From NCBI GenBank assembly GCA_018715775.1, contig DVKZ01000092.1, positions 1 through 64,000 on the forward strand: 64,000 bases of DNA, read 5' to 3'. Within the stretch, counting starts at the first letter, position 1. The number at the start of each line of letters is the position of its first letter. The notes under the pieces were generated by a model, which was given only the letters and a program-made list of their open reading frames with translations, was not told the DNA's origin and ran no database searches. The DNA is from Candidatus Fimousia stercorigallinarum. GTDB taxonomy: Bacteria > Bacillota > Clostridia > Lachnospirales > Lachnospiraceae. The translations under genes were made by a program, and so were the position numbers. Below, in pieces: positions 61,692 through 64,000 of this stretch.

Positions 61692-62459
61692 ATGCCGAGA
61701 CCAGTAAAATGTAGAAAAGTGTGCCATTTTCCGCAGATATTAGAATTTATACCGTTGCAGAAGGATGAAGAGTCGGAGGAAGCGATTATTTTGTCGGTAG
61801 ATGAATATGAAGTAATCCGACTGATTGATAAGGAGGGGCTGTCGCAGGGACAGTGTAGTGAATTTATGCAGATTGCACGGACGACGGTTCAGAGGATTTA
61901 TGAATCTGCAAGAAAAAAACTGGCAGATATGCTGGTGGAAGGGCAACCGCTTCGTATTGAAGGCGGGGAGTTCTGGTTGTGCGATGGGCGAAGCTCCGAA
62001 TGTGGATATGATGGTTGTTTTAAACAATTGTATCATCAACAATATAAAAAACCAAAAGGAGGGCATATTATGAGAGTGGCAGCAGCTTATGAGGATGGTC
62101 GGATTTTTCAGCATTTTGGCCGTACGGAACAATTTAAAGTATATGATATTGATAATGGAACGATTCTTTTTTCGGAAGTGGTCGGAACAGATGGAAAGGG
62201 ACATGGGGCACTGGCCGGAGTGCTTGGCGCTTTGAATGTGGACGCATTAATCTGTGGCGGTATCGGCGAAGGAGCTCGGGCGGCATTATCGGCGGCCGGT
62301 ATTCAGTTATATGGTGGAGTAACCGGCGATGCTGATCAGGCGGTCAGAGATCTGGCGGATGGAAAACTCCGATTTAATCCGGATATCCAATGCGATCATC
62401 ATGGCCGTCATCACGGAGAAGGACATGCCTGTGGCGATCACGGATGCGGAAATTATTAA
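61692..62459 (+). CDS. DUF134 HTH domain fused to dinitrogenase iron-molybdenum cofactor (NifX/NifB-like) domain
   Basis: MPRPVKCRKVCHFPQILEFIP...DEYEVIRLIDKEGLSQGQCSEFMQIARTTVQRIYESARKKLADML; VAAAYEDGRIFQHFGRTEQFKVYDI; His/Cys-rich tail. Confidence 0.93.
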   Translation: MPRPVKCRKVCHFPQILEFIPLQKDEESEEAIILSVDEYEVIRLIDKEGLSQGQCSEFMQIARTTVQRIYESARKKLADMLVEGQPLRIEGGEFWLCDGRSSECGYDGCFKQLYHQQYKKPKGGHIMRVAAAYEDGRIFQHFGRTEQFKVYDIDNGTILFSEVVGTDGKGHGALAGVLGALNVDALICGGIGEGARAALSAAGIQLYGGVTGDADQAVRDLADGKLRFNPDIQCDHHGRHHGEGHACGDHGCGNY

Positions 62460-62492
62460 AAGATGCAAACTACATGTGAATAAATCATAGAA

Positions 62493-62541
62493 GAGAAAGG
62501 CTGTTTTGTGTGATATGATATGCAAAGCAGCCTTTCTTTTT
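62493..62541 (+). terminator. Rho-independent terminator
   Basis: AGAAAGGCTG...CAGCCTTTCTTTTT. Confidence 0.8.
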
Positions 62542-62694
62542 AGATTCTGAATGGTTTTAAGAGCAATTCTTGGATCGAAGACAGGACTTTTAGCAAAAAA
62601 ACGGACGTTTCCACGCTCCTGGAATTATGATAGAATGGGATAGGAAAATCAATAAATCAGAAGTTGAAAGAGTATAAAGGGAAGTTGGATCATT

Positions 62695-64000
62695 ATGAAT
62701 CAAAGATATACAAGAACAAGGCTGATTCTGACATTTGCACGAGGTGCCAGAGGGTATTTTTTCATCGTTTTGCTCGCCTCACTGGCATCCACTTGTCTCA
62801 ATGCGCTCATACCGAGGATTTTTAGTTTTACGATCGATTTCGTTTTGGGAGTGGATGGAATTGGATTTTTTAAGGAGCATCTGTGGGTGCTTGCTTTTGG
62901 AGTCATTGCGATTGCGCTGCTGAATGGGTTTTCGGTCTTTTTTTATCGCACGTATACAGCGAAAGCGGGAGAGACGTTTGCTAAGAATATGAGAGATCTG
63001 TTGTTTTCGCATGTGCAGCGGCTTCCGATGAAGTGGCACAGCAAAAACCAGACCGGGGATATTATCCAGCGGTGTACCGCGGATGTAGAAGTGATCCGGA
63101 ATTTTGTTGTAACTCAGGTACTCGAAGTGTTCCGGACGGTATTTCTCGTAGTGATTTCGTTGACGATGATGTTTTCCATGAATTTCAGATTGACTTTGAC
63201 AGCGCTTGTCTTCATACCGGTGATCGTCGCTTATTCTGGCGTCTTTTTTCATTTGATATCCAGAAATTTTACCGCTGCAGACGAGGCGGAAGGGGAGTTA
63301 TCAACTGTTGTACAGGAAAATGCGACTGGAGTGAGGGTGATCCGGGCGTTTGGACGGGAAAAGTTTGAGATTGATCAGTTTGATCAGAAAAATCATATTT
63401 ATGCTAATCTGTGGATCCGGCTCGGAACGCTGTCCGGGCTGTACTGGGGGATCGGAGATCTGATCACTGGATTTCAGATCATCTGCATCATCGTTCTTGG
63501 TGCGGTGCAGGCAGTCTCCGGAGAGATAACAGCGGGTGAATTTGTCGCTTTTGCTTCCTATAATACGACGCTTGCATGGCCGGTCCGCGGTCTCGGACGC
63601 ATTTTGTCAGAAATGAGTAAAGCCGGCGTTTCTTTTGACCGTGTCAATTATATTCTGGCATCGGCTGAAGAAGAGATGAGTGAAGAAGGCCAGGTGCCGG
63701 ATTCGCTTGATATTGCATTTCATGGAGTGACATTTGCTTATGAAAATGGGCAGAATGTATTGGAAGATATTTGCTTTCATATAGAAGAGGGAACGACCTG
63801 CGGGATTCTTGGCGGAACCGGCAGTGGAAAATCGTCGCTCATCCATCTGTTGGATCGTTTGTATGAGCTTGAAGAGGGACAAGGAGAAATTACAATTGGT
63901 GGAATCCGTATACAGGATATTCCGAAAAAATGGCTGCGGGAGCATATCGGTATGGTGCTGCAGGAACCGTTTTTGTTTTCCAGGACGATTCGGGAAAATA
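62695..64000 (+). CDS. ABC transporter permease/ATP-binding protein (exporter type), 3' truncated by window edge
   Basis: MNQRYTRTRLILTFARGARGYFFIVLLASLASTCLNAL...CGILGGTGSGKSSLIHLLDRLYE...GMVLQEPFLFSRTIREN; absent from supplied ORF track. Confidence 0.93.
   Translation, partial: MNQRYTRTRLILTFARGARGYFFIVLLASLASTCLNALIPRIFSFTIDFVLGVDGIGFFKEHLWVLAFGVIAIALLNGFSVFFYRTYTAKAGETFAKNMRDLLFSHVQRLPMKWHSKNQTGDIIQRCTADVEVIRNFVVTQVLEVFRTVFLVVISLTMMFSMNFRLTLTALVFIPVIVAYSGVFFHLISRNFTAADEAEGELSTVVQENATGVRVIRAFGREKFEIDQFDQKNHIYANLWIRLGTLSGLYWGIGDLITGFQIICIIVLGAVQAVSGEITAGEFVAFASYNTTLAWPVRGLGRILSEMSKAGVSFDRVNYILASAEEEMSEEGQVPDSLDIAFHGVTFAYENGQNVLEDICFHIEEGTTCGILGGTGSGKSSLIHLLDRLYELEEGQGEITIGGIRIQDIPKKWLREHIGMVLQEPFLFSRTIREN

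Overview
This 64-kb chromosomal window comes from a low-GC Gram-positive bacterium. Gene content and style suggest a Lachnospiraceae-like Clostridia. It is gene-dense and mostly housekeeping: gdhA, dnaX-ybaB-recR, murA, metK, thiE-thiD, the pan/coa operon, aroF-aroB, proS, cca, holA and galK-galT. It also carries a monoderm Tad/Flp (type IVb pilus) locus at about 10.3-20.2 kb. I recognise no prophage, transposase, rRNA, tRNA or CRISPR array. The most interesting unexplained unit is a four-gene block at 49.8-57.3 kb. It encodes a J-like/TPR protein without an HPD motif, an HscC-like Hsp70, a leaderless protein joining a ParB/Srx-like domain to a BMP/PnrA-like ligand-binding domain, and a variant metallophosphoesterase. 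Other highlights are a GlgB homologue lacking most GH13 catalytic residues, a CpaE-like Tad protein without a Walker A motif, a TadE-like protein with tandem Cys-rich modules, a DUF3427-like/HNH nuclease, an operator-like palindrome at the aroB start site, a likely autoregulatory operator for a DUF134-NifX fusion, and a promoter/hairpin/terminator leader before the pantothenate operon. All family calls are from reading the sequence by eye; no database search was run.
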